From Parietaria judaica (taxonomy: Eukaryota > Streptophyta > Magnoliopsida > Rosales > Urticaceae), in assembly GCA_954871525.1 (NCBI GenBank), contig OX940860.1, positions 54,362,724 to 54,426,723 of the forward strand: a DNA stretch of 64,000 nt, read 5' to 3'. This document shows positions 34,647-46,896 of this stretch, one piece after another. The stretch's first letter is position 1. Each line of letters opens with the position of its first letter. A model generated the notes under the pieces. It was not told where the DNA came from, did no database searches, and was given only the letters and a program-made list of their open reading frames with translations. Made by a program: the position numbers and the translations under genes.

Positions 34647-35605
34647 TGTTATGAGTATTTTTCGGAACATATAAAAAATTGGGCCCCCCTTTGGCAAAAG
34701 TCAAACCCATTAGCAAAAGTCAAAGGCCACCGACGAAGTTAAAGACCAAAGGCCCAAGACCCAAAGCATTTGGCGAGGTCCTGAGCTAAAAAGGCGAAGT
34801 CGAAGACCAAAGGCCCACGACCCAACGCATTTGGCGAGGCCCGGAGCTGAAAAGGTGAAGACGAAGACCAAAGGCCCACGACCCAACGCATTTGGCGAGG
34901 CCCGGAGCTAAAAAGGCGAAGAAGACAAAGTCCTTGATCGAAAAGACACCTCTTGGCGAGGTACCCTGGCGAGGTACCTTGCCCTGGAAAACCAACTCGC
35001 CCTGACGAGCCTCCTGGCGAGGTCCCTCTGACGAGCCCCTTGCGAAGTACCTCGCCTTGGCGAAGCGCCTCGACATTGCAAAGTACCTCGCCCTGGCGAA
35101 CCGCCTCGCCCTGGCGAAGTACCTCGCCATGGCGAACCACCTCGCCATAGCATGACGAAGGGATAACTCACAATTATTCCACACGATGAGGAGATCGGAG
35201 CTTATGAAGACCCTCGGAATGTCCCTTAGATTCCGCCCGACTCAACATACAAGATCGCGGACACCCGGAAGACACCACAGGCGAGCTATGGAGCACTGGC
35301 GAACCCCTCACCATGGCAAGGAGCCGCGAAAAGGTCCCTCTTGCAAGGAGAAATTCGCAGGCCCCCCTTTATGCAATTATTGGGAATTGGTTTTCCTATA
35401 AATAGGAGCCTTCCCCTCCCCATTTCCACACTCAGTCACACCTGCCTTCAGAGCTTCTCTCTCTACAATTTCGCATTCTTCTTGGGTGGAACATCGGGAA
35501 GTCCTCTTGATTCCCCTAGTCTCGCTAGGAAAGGTCCGAATATAGAATTAGGAGTCGACGAGAGTCTAAGTTCGCTAGAGGAGTTGTTCGATGAATCGAC
35601 GAAGG

Positions 35606-35880
35606 CATCCCTCGCCAGGTCAAGGCCCTCGCCACAACGAGCTCGCCAATACCTCCGAGGTCGACAAGGAGCATCCATCGCCAGGTCAAGGCCCTCGCTA
35701 CAATGAGCTCGCCAACACCCGCGGGGTCGACTAGGAGCATCCCTCGCCAGGTCAAGGCCCTCGCTACAATGAGCTCGCCAACACCCGCGGGGTCGACTAG
35801 GAGCATCCCTCGCCATGTCAAGGCCCTCGCCACAACGAGCTCGCCAGAACTTGTGAGGTCGACAAGGAACATCCCATGCC
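35606..35880. repeat. 66-bp minisatellite in the 5' LTR
   Basis: Exactly spaced units (CATCC-CTCGCCAGGTCAAGG...) at 35606, 35672, 35738 and 35804. A length of 22 codons keeps frames open on both strands. Related units lie at about 47785-47985 in the 3' LTR. Confidence 0.88.
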
Positions 35881-35990
35881 GGTAATACCCTCGCCGTGCC
35901 GCTAAGGGTCACCCTTGCGCAGCCAACATCGGCACTTCCGACGAGTCAAACCACATCGTCATTCACCTACCGTTTATCACTAACCCTGAA

Positions 35991-36028
35991 GTACGTGGGA
36001 CCTGATTATTTTAAACTGAGATACGTAG
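35991..36028 (+). promoter_or_regulatory. Conserved 38-nt hairpin, copy 3 (5' LTR)
   Basis: Outer arms GTACGT/ACGTAG (5 of 6 pair) and inner arms TTTTA/TGAGA, which pair with G-U wobble in RNA. Followed by GCAGCCTCG. Confidence 0.62.
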
Positions 36029-36763
36029 GCAGCCTCGCCCAACCATAACCGACGGGGCACGGCCCCGATCTACCCTTTTTTGCAAGTCTTCCCTCGCCAT
36101 AAGAGCTTACCAAGGAAGGGAAATCAAGAACAATCATCAAGAACGTCTCGGAGCTTCACCAAGACAGGAGTTCGCCTAGATGAGGACTTCGCCAAGACAA
36201 GGAGTTCGCCTAGACGAGGAGCTTTGCCAAGACTAGGACTTCGCCTAGATGAGGAGCTCACCAAGGAAGGAAGTTCGCCAATGATCGCCAAGAATAGCCC
36301 GGAGGCTCACCCAAGATGAAGGATTCGCTTCCTGTTTTGACGATCATCAATCAACCCGCGTTGAATTAGTATTCAATTATCCACGTGTTCACCGGGTCCA
36401 GCTCGGGGCCCGAACCTTGGATCCGACTCAAAGCTAAAGCCATTTTTATGTATTAACAGTTTGGCGCTAGAAGAAGGAGAGACGAGTATCAGCTTCGAAG
36501 ACCCTACCAGCATTCATCGGAAGAACTCGGAGCACGACGATCGCTATTTGACATGACGAGCTGCGCCAGTGCTTCACAACGCACGACGCCGCAACCGACG
36601 ATCAACATCGCGCTCAACACGAGGGCCCAAACCCTCGCCAGGCGGACTCAGCTGCCTCGCCAAGTTTCACCAATTCAGATTGGGAATGAAGATGGTGTTA
36701 ACGACGTTTCGTAGAGGTCAGTCCCCGCTCACGATGAGGAAAGCACAGGAGATAGCAATGGAA

Positions 36764-37075
36764 ACGGAGCTCGCCAGAACGACCCCGACCCTCACCAGGC
36801 TCACCCAGGGGGTCGGGAAGGGGCTCGCCAAGACGAAGACCACAAAGATGCCGGAGCTGGCCAGAACGACCCCGACCCTCACCAGGCTCGCCAAGGGGCT
36901 CGCCAAGACGAAGACCACAAAGATGCCGGAGCTGGCCAGAACGACCCCGACCCTCACCAGGCTCGCCAAGGGGCTCGCCAAGACGAAGACCACAAAGATG
37001 CCGGAGCTCGCCAGAACGACCTCGACCCTCCCTAGGCTCGCTTGGGGGGTTGCCAAGAGGTTTGCCTGGACGAAG
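36764..37075 (+). repeat. 75-bp tandem repeat in the gag N-terminal region
   Basis: CCGGAGCT units at 36851, 36926 and 37001 are spaced 75 bp, with one or more diverged units on each side. Each unit encodes 25 residues in any frame (for example ARTTPTLTRLAKGLAKTKTT), so the expansion preserved reading frame. Very similar strings, ELARTTPTL...TKTTKMP, repeat four times. Confidence 0.85.
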
Positions 37076-37552
37076 ACCCAGAAGATGCCGAAGCTCGCCA
37101 GAACCACCCCGACCTTCGCCTGAAAGATCACAAAGACGTTGAAGACCGCCGGAACCACCCGGACCCTCTCCAAGCTTGCCCGGAGGGTTGCCAGAAGGTT
37201 CACCTGGCCGAAGACTTTGACGAAATGGAATACCGACGGAACGCACCCGGACCCTCTCTAGGATCGCCTGGAGGGTCGCCAAAGGAATCGCCGTGATGGA
37301 GAATTCAACCTTGCAGGAGCATACCGGGACGCCCCTGACCCTCGCCAGGATTTCCCGGGGGGTCGCCAACCCTCGCCAAGATGCGACGATGGACGACGAG
37401 TCGAATTAATCAACCTCGAAGACTATAGAGAAGACTGTCAATTGGGCCGTCGGGCCTCGCCTGTTCACCGCCCAGGTCACTAGGAGCCTCGCTAACCGCA
37501 ACGCGACGACGTATTAGACCTCCTCCAAGGGATTTAGAAGGAAATCTAAGAC

Positions 37553-38560
37553 TTGCGCTCTGCCCAGGACCGTGGTGCGACAGGTTGTACTGTGCTCGAC
37601 AAGACTTTGTTCACACTCGCACCACACCTGCTTGACGGAGAAGGCGTAGGCGACCTACGCTTCGCAAGCAACCTCATCTATGTCAGGAAAGGTGATCCTG
37701 TCTACCACCTCGTTCAATATCATACAATCATACAAATAAAGAAGTGCTCAACCTCGACGATCTGCTAGGAATTTTGCTTAACTGCCACAGGAACGGCGTT
37801 CGAGTGGTACCAGCGACTACCCAAGGCGAGCATCTACTCTTTCAACCAGCTTTAAGACATCTTCTTCGCCCGTTTCGCCGGCGCAGTGACTCAAAGAAAT
37901 GAGAAATCCTACCTCTGGTCGATCAAGCAGAAGAGCGACGAATCCCTGCAGAAGTTCATCAACTGCATCATCGAAGAATCCAACACGGTAAACGACTACA
38001 CCGACAGCGATGCCGTCATCGACTGACAATAAACCGGGGAGTTCTTAATCTCCCTCGTGAAGGAAAGGCCGTCAACCATGACGGAGCTCATGAAGAGAGT
38101 AGCTCAGCACATCTCCGTGGAAGAATACCTCGCCAACAGAAAGTCAATGGAGATAGGAAGCCATCGACGAAGCAACGACCGCTCCCCTGACGAGCCGAAC
38201 GGGAAGAAAAGCCGTACCGACGACAACCGGAACCGAATGGCAAAACCGCAAGGAGGTCAGACGACGAGAAGACCATTCCCCTGCGACAGGAGGGACTACA
38301 CGCCGCTGACGACCACTTCAGATGAAATCTTCGCCATGCACGGTAACAAGTTCAAGGAACCTCGCCCGCTACCAAGGCCATCAAAGGACAAGACACGGTA
38401 CTATTAATTCCATCGTGACTATGATCACCTGACGTCGCAGTGCTTCCAACTAAGGAGTCAAATTGAAGACCTGATCAAGGAACGACAACTCAAGGAGTTC
38501 GTCAAGAAGCTTGTGGTGAACCATGAAGGTGTACAGACCCCACTCTTGGCAATGACGCAA
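37553..38560 (+). pseudogene. gag core of the Tat-like element, broken
   Basis: Frame fragments include RKGDPVYHLVQYHTIIQ (about 37690-37740), GTAFEWYQRLPKASIYSFNQ (about 37792-37851), SLQKFINCIIEESNTVND, and the open stretch 38057-38407 (TELMKRVAQHISVEEYLANR). The remnant of the Cys/His stretch, FHRDYDHLTSQCFQLRSQIE, follows past a stop near 38405. These match the gag and zinc-knuckle layout of Tat elements. At least one frameshift (about 37770) and several stops are present. Confidence 0.75.
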
Positions 38561-38756
38561 CCAACACCTCAAGGCGACGACCGAGGAAAAGCCATTGCAG
38601 CACCCCGCTGAACATCGTATCAACAATCATCGGAGGACCAGGAATTGGAGACTCAGGCCAAAGCAGACGAGCTTATGCGCGTGCAACGGAGAAAGGATGG
38701 TCGCCAAACCAGGTAAACCTGATGGGCACAACACCTTCAACCCGCACTGGCAAAAC

Positions 38757-39455
38757 CATCACCTTCACCAAAGATGAAGCTCTCACCATCCACCACCCGC
38801 ACAACGACGCCATCGTCGTTGAAGCACAGATCACCAACAGCATGGTAAGGATGATCCTCATCGACAACGGAAGCTCAAGACGTCCTTCGACAAGATGAAT
38901 TTAGGCCGAATCATCGCCAGCCCAGTTGGCACACCATTATTTGGTTTTGTAGGAGAACGCGTGACGACCAAAGGATCCATCGAACTGCCGACAACCTTTG
39001 GGGCTAAAGACGGACCTAGGGTGACTCGAATGGTGAACTATCTCATCGTCGATATGCCTTCGTCATACAACGTCATCATCGGGAGGCCCACTCTCAACCA
39101 GCTTGAAGCCGTAACATCCACCTATCACCTACTCGTTAAGTTCCCGACACCAAGCGGAATCGGAGTCATGCGAGGAAGTCAGACCGAGTCACGAACTTGT
39201 TACAAAAAAGGCGTGAGACGAAGTACAGCCACAACAACGGTTGCTACCATCAGCGAAAGAGTCACCAACCTCAGCATCACTAGTAAAGAAGAATCAAGAG
39301 GAGCAGTAAGGAATCCGACGACCGTTATCGGTCTGAGAGAGATATTCATCGTCTTACAACGATACAAGAAGAACCTGGACCATGCCAGGAAGGCGACCGG
39401 AGCCGAACAAGAATATTCTCTCGACTATACGACGTACAGACGCCTCGTTGGCTAG
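38757..39455 (+). pseudogene. Protease region of the Tat-like element
   Basis: ITFTKDEALTIHHPHNDAIV, then VRMILIDNGSS at about 38846-38878, resembles the aspartic protease DTGSS site with N for T. After a frameshift, 38895-39455 stays open and reads GFVGERVTTKGSIELPTTFG, SSYNVIIGRPTLNQLEAVTS and TYHLLVKFPTPSGIGVMRG, the conserved spacer before RT in this lineage. The stop at 39453 is followed not by RT but by an RNase H fragment. Confidence 0.75.
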
Positions 39456-39639
39456 ATGTTCGCCACCTATGCCGAATCAAGCAAAAGATTAACCTCGTCA
39501 AGCAAAGAAATGAAGAAAAGCACCAGCCATGGGTTGCCGAGGAAAGGCTGACTTAGTCACCAAACATTTTCTCGACGCCGATACCTCCGCAGTTGGAAGA
39601 AGAAGAAAGGCGATGGACGCATCGTTAAGCAGAAAAACC

Positions 39640-39845
39640 ACGCCAAACGGGCTGATATGGAACATGCACATCAACGGAATCACCGGCGACACCAACACAG
39701 GAGCAGGAATCATTATCACCAGCCCCCAAGGTGAAAAGTCGAAGTATGCGATCAAGTTCGAATTTAAAATCTTGAACGACTAAGAAGAATGTGGAGCGCT
39801 ACTCGCCGGCTTGAACCTCGCCGAGAGGCTCGCCGTGAAGCAACG
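39640..39845 (+). pseudogene. RNase H fragment of the Tat-like element
   Basis: GLIWNMHINGITGDTNTGAG, then IIITSPQGEKSKYAIKFEFK, then (past a stop at 39781) EECGALLAGLNLAERLAVK. This is the start of the additional RNase H domain; the rest of RNase H and all of integrase are gone, as is the RT that should precede it. Confidence 0.72.
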
Positions 39846-40236
39846 GAGGAGGAATCAAACACGTATGAAGAAGTACTCACCATCAACACCGAAGACGAGC
39901 CCAAGTGGATGACCACAATTGTCGACTGTCTCCGCCAAGGCGAACTACCAGTCCTACCAGTCAACCTGCACTACTGAAGTCACGGTGAAGACCCCATATC
40001 CTTTTCTATAAAGTGCAACGCAAAGCGCAAGGCCAAGTCTACTTTGTAGGCTAACCTTACTTATGAATAAAATTTGTTTTTACGAAATACTCGGAAAGTT
40101 TTCCGGAAACTGCAAGGCAGATTACGCAAAAACTCGGGAGGTACTATGGTATATCCATTCAAAAAAAAATTTACCAGCTAAGCGCCGAGGACCCAGCTGG
40201 GTACATAACAGGCAAACCTTGCCAGGAATATAAAAT

Positions 40237-40500
40237 CGGCTACGCGCCAGCCAAAGACCCTCGCCAGGTACCAATACGGCTACACTCACACCCTCGCCAG
40301 TACCTAATACGGCCACACTCAATGGTTACGCGCCAACTGTAAACCATCGCCATGTCCCAGTACTGCTACACTCATACCGGCTACGCGCCAGCCAAAGACC
40401 CTCGCCAGATACCAATACAACTACACTTACACCCTCGCCAGGTCCTAATACGACTACACTCAATGGTTATGCGCCAACCATACTCATACTCCTCGGAGTA
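40237..40500. repeat. 141-bp tandem repeat, about two copies
   Basis: CGGCTACGCGCCAGCCAAAG occurs at 40237 and 40378 with sub-repeats of the CCTCGCCAGGT / CAATACGGCTACACTC type. It lies just before the nested LTR-like segment, in the region where Tat elements commonly have repeats. Confidence 0.78.
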
Positions 40501-40559
40501 GCTACCCGACGAGAACATCCACTGTCTACAGACAACCTACTGTCTATGGACAACCCACT

Positions 40560-43265
40560 TGTTGGACATGTGTGTCCTTAAACAAGATATTTTATCCATT
40601 TGTAAAAGATTATGACAAGTCGTTTAATAAAGATGATGCTTATTATGATAATCTTATTATAGTTTTTGGTAGAGTAAAATAGAATGTTTGATCCTTAGTT
40701 CATAAAGGATGCAATTATGTATTATTATCACAACAGAGTCAATGTGAAAAAGAATTAATAATCATAATAAATGAATTTAAAATGTCTGTGACCTGATTAA
40801 CTGGGTGGGAGCCCATTAATCGTATAAGGTCATTAATGTGACTAAGTGACAATCCTATTCTGGATTTTGTGTGTGTCACACTCACTAGAAGTGCATTAAG
40901 TATGAAGCGTCTTCATATTGGACTGGTCCTGACTTAAACTCCGGAAGTTATCATATTAGACCGTCACTGATAACTTGGAGTTGAGTCACTAGTAGATTAT
41001 CAAATGGATATTCGATCTAAGTCCTGAGTGATCTTGAGTCCGAGCTGCTGGCTTGATTGTTCTTTGATTTAACCGTTAAAGAACACAATAAATTACCGTT
41101 GTTCCCAACACTATTATTTTGGGAACATGATAGTCAACAGTAAGGGTAGCTTGGTCATAGACATGGGCATCACACAGCTCTCTTCAGAGTCATGATGATT
41201 CCCTTGATTGTCGGTCGTGAGAAGTGAGAGGTACCCATGCGCAACTTATGAATCGAAACCATAAGTGGGTTACTCATAATATTACTGATTGAGTCAAGGA
41301 TGAAAATGCAATGAGGGGCATAACGGTAGAAACCGCCTGCTCATGTGTGGATCATAAAGTGAAAGATCAATAACCCGAATTTGATTGTATCAATGGACAC
41401 CCTGCTGTTATTAAGGGAATAATATATATTGTATCACTAAAGAGTGCAGCCTCGGGTTTATAGTGGAATAACACCGAGGTTTGACGAACACCCTAGCAGT
41501 TCGTTGGAGCTTAAGTGATACGGGTCCATGGTCCCCAGGATAGCTCCGTAACGGATGATACGTACGTGATAAAAACATTTGAAATGTTTTTAAGATCATT
41601 TTTCAAGACTCATAAAACTAAAGTCTTGACAGACATCAGATAGTTTTATCAGTAGCGTGGCAAAAGTACCATATCTTGGTAACCGAAATTAACTGACAAA
41701 ATAAAGTAGAATTTGGATTTTCTGTCAACATGAAAGTTGTTGAAAATTAAATTCTAAGCAACTTTTGTTTTGGAACCGAGTCATTTCGGCGTACGGTTTG
41801 TGATTTAAAGAATTTCTAAGTTTGTGATCGTTTCGATAAACTATGAAATTAAATCACATGTCACGAATTTAAATGATGGTGTGTCACCATGACATTTAAA
41901 TATGTGATATTGATATCAGAGAATATTAATATAATTTAATTATTCAAATTTAATTATTAATATATTATTAATAATTAATCAATAATTAATATATTTATAT
42001 TAATATGTAAATAATATATTTTGTATGTATTATTAGTGTAGAAATCGAATTGAGCCTTGGAATGTGGAACCATACACATTCGAATGCATAGAATTTGGTC
42101 TTTCCATAGTTGCGGCAAAAGTACCAAATGATTTGGTATTTGAGAAAAACCTAAAATCAATTTAATCTATTGGATCAGTTATGATTTAATATCAACCGTT
42201 GGATTAGGATATTGATGAATTCGAAATTAATAACTTGGTGACCAAGTTTTGATTTTCGAATTTGATTAATTAATTATATCCGTTAGATCGGTCTAAGTTT
42301 TAATCTTTACCGTCGGATTAGAAATTAATTAATTATATATATTTATATTATTTTTCGAATTATAGTTTGTGGATAAATTCGAATTTGTTTTTATTAAATA
42401 TTTTTATATTTGAATTTATCCTAAACTAATTTGATCCATTAGATCGGTTTAAAGATTTATCTCAACCGTTGGATGTAGATAATATTGATTCGAATTTTAA
42501 TATATATATATATAATTCGAATTTTACAAAGATAAGAAGATAAGATTGGATTTTTGATTTTATCCAAATGTTTCTTATTTAATTAAATCCCTAATTAATT
42601 ATATCCATTGGATTTAGATAAGATTAAATCTAGACCATTGGATTGAAATAATTAATTATATTTAATATATAGAATTCGAAAATTAGGGAGATAATTTTTC
42701 CAATTAGGTTACACTCTGAGCCTATAAATAGGAGGCTCATTCTACACATTTTACACACCTCTCCCCAGAGAAAAATTCGAACTCTCCCTCTCCCTCAGGG
42801 TCTGCGAATTTTCTCTCTGATCTCTCTTTCTGGTTCGGCTTAAGATAATTAGTTCTCTGGAAGCTTAAAAAGAACCATCAGTTTAAATTTTGCGACGGAG
42901 TCCTGCCGGCGAAGCCCACGCTTCGGTACGAGGAATCCAGGAGAATATCCCGGAAGATCACGGGAGTTTCCCTCAGCACCGGCGGAGCCCTGCCCGATTC
43001 AGAACGCGCAGCGGGAGTCGTCATTAGAGGTACGGCCTTATGCATTGGGTTGATAAATGCAACCATTTACTACTTTCTATTTATTTCCTATAATGACTAG
43101 ATTATTAATAATGATTTATGAATATTAAATTACATAATATTTATCAGATCTTGTTATATGGTTATTATCTGATATCCGGACCGTTGAACGGATAATAAGT
43201 TTTACGCTTTAAAATAATTTTTTAAATGTTACCCGGACGGTTCGGAGGTTTTTCTGAAAGAAAAG
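40560..43265 (+). mobile_element. LTR-like segment, probably a truncated solo LTR of another family
   Basis: It begins TGTTGGACATGTGTGTCC directly after non-matching repeats. It is AT-rich and noncoding, and has a TATA box (CCTATAAATAGGAG, 42721-42734) followed by a CT-rich leader, as in an LTR. Copies of the word ACCGTTGGAT and variants recur between 42160 and 42650. The 5-bp flank CCACT has no matching copy to the right, and no CA terminus or PBS could be assigned, so the right end is approximate. Confidence 0.5.
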
Positions 43266-43892
43266 AGAAACAGCGAGGAAGAAATGAAGAGAATAAGGAG
43301 AAAAAAGAGGGGAAAATTTAAAGAAGACGCACGGATCGATCTAACGGACCAGAGGCGAGGACAGGGAAATGAGGCAACGGTCAGGATGAAGAGACGCTAC
43401 GGTTCCCCAGGCGCGCTCAAGGCGAGAAGCAAAGGTATAAACAAACTCAAAGTTCAAATTATACTATATACTTGAATGTCAACAACAGGTACGCAAAAGG
43501 CAAAACATGCCAAACAACGACAAAGGCAAAAGTAAGGCTACACAAAGCCCGAAAAAAGTCTGGAAAGCATAGAACGAAAGGGAGACTAATCTCTAGAAAG
43601 CACCAAGGCTAGCGGCTCCATGTTGCAAATGGAATCCGGAGCGCCAAGGACTTCAAGACACTCTTCAAAGACGTGCACATGGTATTGGAAACTTCAAGAC
43701 GACAAGCCAACTCCACCAGCACCTATGAGACAAATGACGAGCATAAGGGAGAGTAGTATGACGAAGTAAGAAGAAATGCCAAAAAGTATGTACCCTCGCC
43801 TGGCAAGAAGAATCCTCAGCCACCAACCCTGAATCTGGAGCATCCACTACCGACGCAAACACCCGATGATGAAGATCGGAGACGCTCCTTAC

Positions 43893-46090
43893 ATAGAGGC
43901 GCTTGAGATTCACCGCATGCTCGACGCCCGATGAACCGCAGGAGTCAGGAACCCCGCCAGACGGAGGAATGACAATAGGAGCAGGCGCCTCACGCCGGGA
44001 ATCACCACCCGAGGCCGGAGCAGGAGGTAACACCTCGCCAACAGACAACGAACGAGAAGAAGACGCCTTCTCTGACGACAATCTCCGCTTCAAGACTCGA
44101 AGAGTGCGGTCATCAAGACCCTCGCCAGATGGCCTCGGAACAGGAGTAACATGAGCAGTAGCTGAAGCCCGAGGACGTATCTGGGGAACAAACTTCCTTG
44201 ACGCCCCTCGAGAATCAGATGAACCTGCACGACGACGGATAAAGCAATGCAACGCGAAATAACACAACTATTGAAGACCAAGCAAAGTAATTATACCTGC
44301 AGGAGTCGACGAAGCTGGAGCAGCTGAAGAACGGCCAGTCGCCAAAGGAGTGCGCCGCTCACGAACAGATACCTTTGCCTCAGACGAAGCCTTCGGCGAT
44401 GAGAAACGACAAGCATCTCCCTTTGCCGGAAAGGAACGACAAACATTTCCCTTCGAAGAACGACGAATTAACACATTTCCTCGGAGAAGCACAAAGAATA
44501 TCACCCTCCACCGGAGGAAGCACCTGAAAAGAACCCCAGACCAACCTAGAGGGCCGGCACAACGAGCAACACCAGAAGATCATAGACGAACGGGCGAACT
44601 GGAAGACCCATCCCCAGACGAAGACTCTACGGATGCACCGACAGAAAGCCAGGGATGACAACGCTAGGAAGCTCGCCTGCAGCAAGAACTCGAAGACCGA
44701 AGATGTGCAAAAGCCCATACAAATCAAGATAGGAAGTCAGCTCAGAAGCAGTGACGTAACTACGCATAATCAAGTTAGGACATATGGACACAAGGCGATA
44801 CCGACGCTCTCTGGACTTCTCGTCAGCAGGAGGACCCTCGCCAACGGCAAAGCCCACGATGGCAAAGCCCTTGCCTGTAGGTCCATCCTCAGCAATGGGC
44901 GCTTCATGGACAACGTCCTCGCCAGCACCCTGTTCCTCGACGACATCAAACGTATCGACATCAGCAAACTATACGTCGGAGACATCATCAAGGACCAAAG
45001 ACTCGGAGCCATGCTTACCACGAAATCTTCCACAAGCCGACGAGCTACCTGAAAAGCATTCAACACATCCAGAAGATTCAGAAGACAAGCATCCTCCCCT
45101 GGGAGTCGACAAAGCAAGGCGAATCATCACAGAGAGATACTTACCGGGCCCGGTGACCATTGAACTTGACCTAGGGCCTTTGATTCCCTTGGCATGAGCT
45201 AGCTCTAGTCCCAACGAGCCCAACATAAAAATCGAATCATCAATCGGAGTCTCGAAGCTCTCAAATCAAATTTCTTGCCGTAATCGGGTTCCACCAACAC
45301 TTTTGGCGGCCCAATCGCCAGAGCAGTCTCGCCGAAGTCAACACAACCTCACCACCATACACGGACATCACAAAGCATGCCAGAATGCCCGCTAAACCGC
45401 GGCCTTCCTCGAAGATCACACCGGTCGCCTCGGGATCCACGCCAGACAAACCCACGCGCACGTCACACTCACTCATGACCGCCCCCGCACCGGACACCGC
45501 GCCACCAGCTGTGACCACCAAAGACCTTGCCGACAAGACCACCCTGGATGATCCCATACGGCCACGCGCTCCGCTGCCCGCGCCAACACCGATCGCTGCA
45601 AAGCCACCGCGTGCACGAACGGCGAACCCGACCTCCGCTTCACCTGGTGCTGCACCACCAGCCACCGCCGTGACAGAAGACGCCTACGAGCCACATCTAG
45701 CTGGCTCCGCCACACCAGTTAGTCCGCTACCCGCGCCAACAACCTCCTCGTCGGAGCCTAAGCGCGCGCCAAGGCTAGTCGCGGTCCCTGCCGCTCCACA
45801 CGCCGCGCCGATCGCTCCCGCTACCACAGACGCCGCCGACAACACCCTTCCGTGCGCTCCCGCCATGCTGCAAGATGCCACGTAGCCCTCGCTCACACCA
45901 ACAATCACTTCATCAAAGCCCGTGCGTGCGCGAAGACCAAAGCCGGTAGCCGAAACGCCGTGCGCCATGCCAATCAGCGCAAGGAACCCCGACGCCGATG
46001 ACTCATCACCGTCAACCACCTCCGCCACGCTAATCACTGTGAAACAGCCGTCACGCTTGCAAGAGAAGGGAAAATCACGAATTCAAGGTG
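43893..46090 (-). pseudogene. Antisense ORF region of the Tat-like element, with an apparent spliced intron
   Basis: Minus-strand frames run from about 46037 to 45261 in one frame with a single TAG, through 45226-44627 in another, to 44504-43893. Between the last two blocks of the third segment lies a 72-nt T-rich intron candidate, 44225-44296, with donor GCAG|GTATAA and acceptor GTGCAG|G; splicing keeps frame (STPAG to SSDSRGASRKFVPQI). A second donor, CTCTAT|GTAAGG, is at 43892-43893. CT-rich sequence near 46080-46110 resembles a 5' leader. The product is Ala/Ser/Gly-rich and matches no domain I know. Antisense ORFs between integrase and the 3' LTR are described in Tat elements such as Grande; I infer this is one. 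Confidence 0.45.
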
Positions 46091-46119
46091 GAGGAAGAGA
46101 GAGAAAAAACTCAAAGCCC

Positions 46120-46896
46120 TAAAAGGTATCTATGAGATATTATTTTACCCTAATTATGTTTCTCTCTCATTAATTTTAAATTTTATTAAGCCCACATCAG
46201 CCTAAAATCGCACAAACTAGGCCCCACAAGCTGACGCTTGCGATTTTAAAATGGCCAAACGATAAAAAATGGGTTTTTATACGTTTTGAAGTGAAAAATA
46301 CTATTTTCAAAGGTTATATAAAAAACTTTGGAAATTAAACTTTGGAACTTTAAAAAGTTTCATTTTTAATTTTCAAACATGAAAACTAAATTAAAATTAT
46401 TTTTTCAGGTTTTCATGACTTACTCATCAATTTACGGTTTTATTACAATTACGAAATTGCGCATTAATTAAGGAACTTTTTTAAAATTAATGCGTAATTA
46501 TTATTTTACAAATACTCATTTACTTTCTTATTTATTATGTCACTTGATTTTATTTATTTATTTTTGGATTTATTTTCGGAGTTCAAAATTAATTCAAAAC
46601 ACCTTTCTTTTACAAAGTGCGCCTATGAACCTCCGAAAATCTAAAAGTCGAATAAAATAATAAAAAAGTGACCTTTAATTTATTTAATCATTTACTTACG
46701 TCCTTGACTAGACTCGAATTATTCTACAAGAATTTTTGAACTTATTTTACAAAGCCTAGTTAAAGGAAATTTGCAGTTCCTTGGGAGGACTGAGAGGAGA
46801 CTAACATCTCTAACACCAAATAACACAAGTTACCTTAAGTTTTAAAAATAAAAGTTTCTCGCACAATACAATTACCCAAGAAACTAGGGAGGTTAA
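46120..46896. other. AT-rich 3' internal region of the Tat-like element
   Basis: No coding content. AAACTAGGGAGG at about 46881-46892, just before the 3' LTR, could be the polypurine tract. Confidence 0.45.

Larger units (their letters stand above)
34647..36458 (+). repeat. 5' LTR of the Tat-like element
   Basis: 1812 bp, TATA box TATAAATA at 35397-35404. It contains a 66-bp tandem repeat (units at 35606, 35672, 35738 and 35804) and the 38-nt hairpin (35991-36028). Repetitive ORFs on both strands arise from the repeat. Confidence 0.85.

Noticed and set aside
35341..35912. Overlapping 115-150-codon ORFs on both strands with regular repeats
   Set aside because: Produced by the 66-bp minisatellite in the LTR, whose length is a multiple of three.
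45385..45885. 166-codon plus-strand Pro/Ala/Thr-rich ORF
   Set aside because: Low complexity, opposite to the better-supported antisense frame with splice signals. Could not be excluded completely but lacks any domain.
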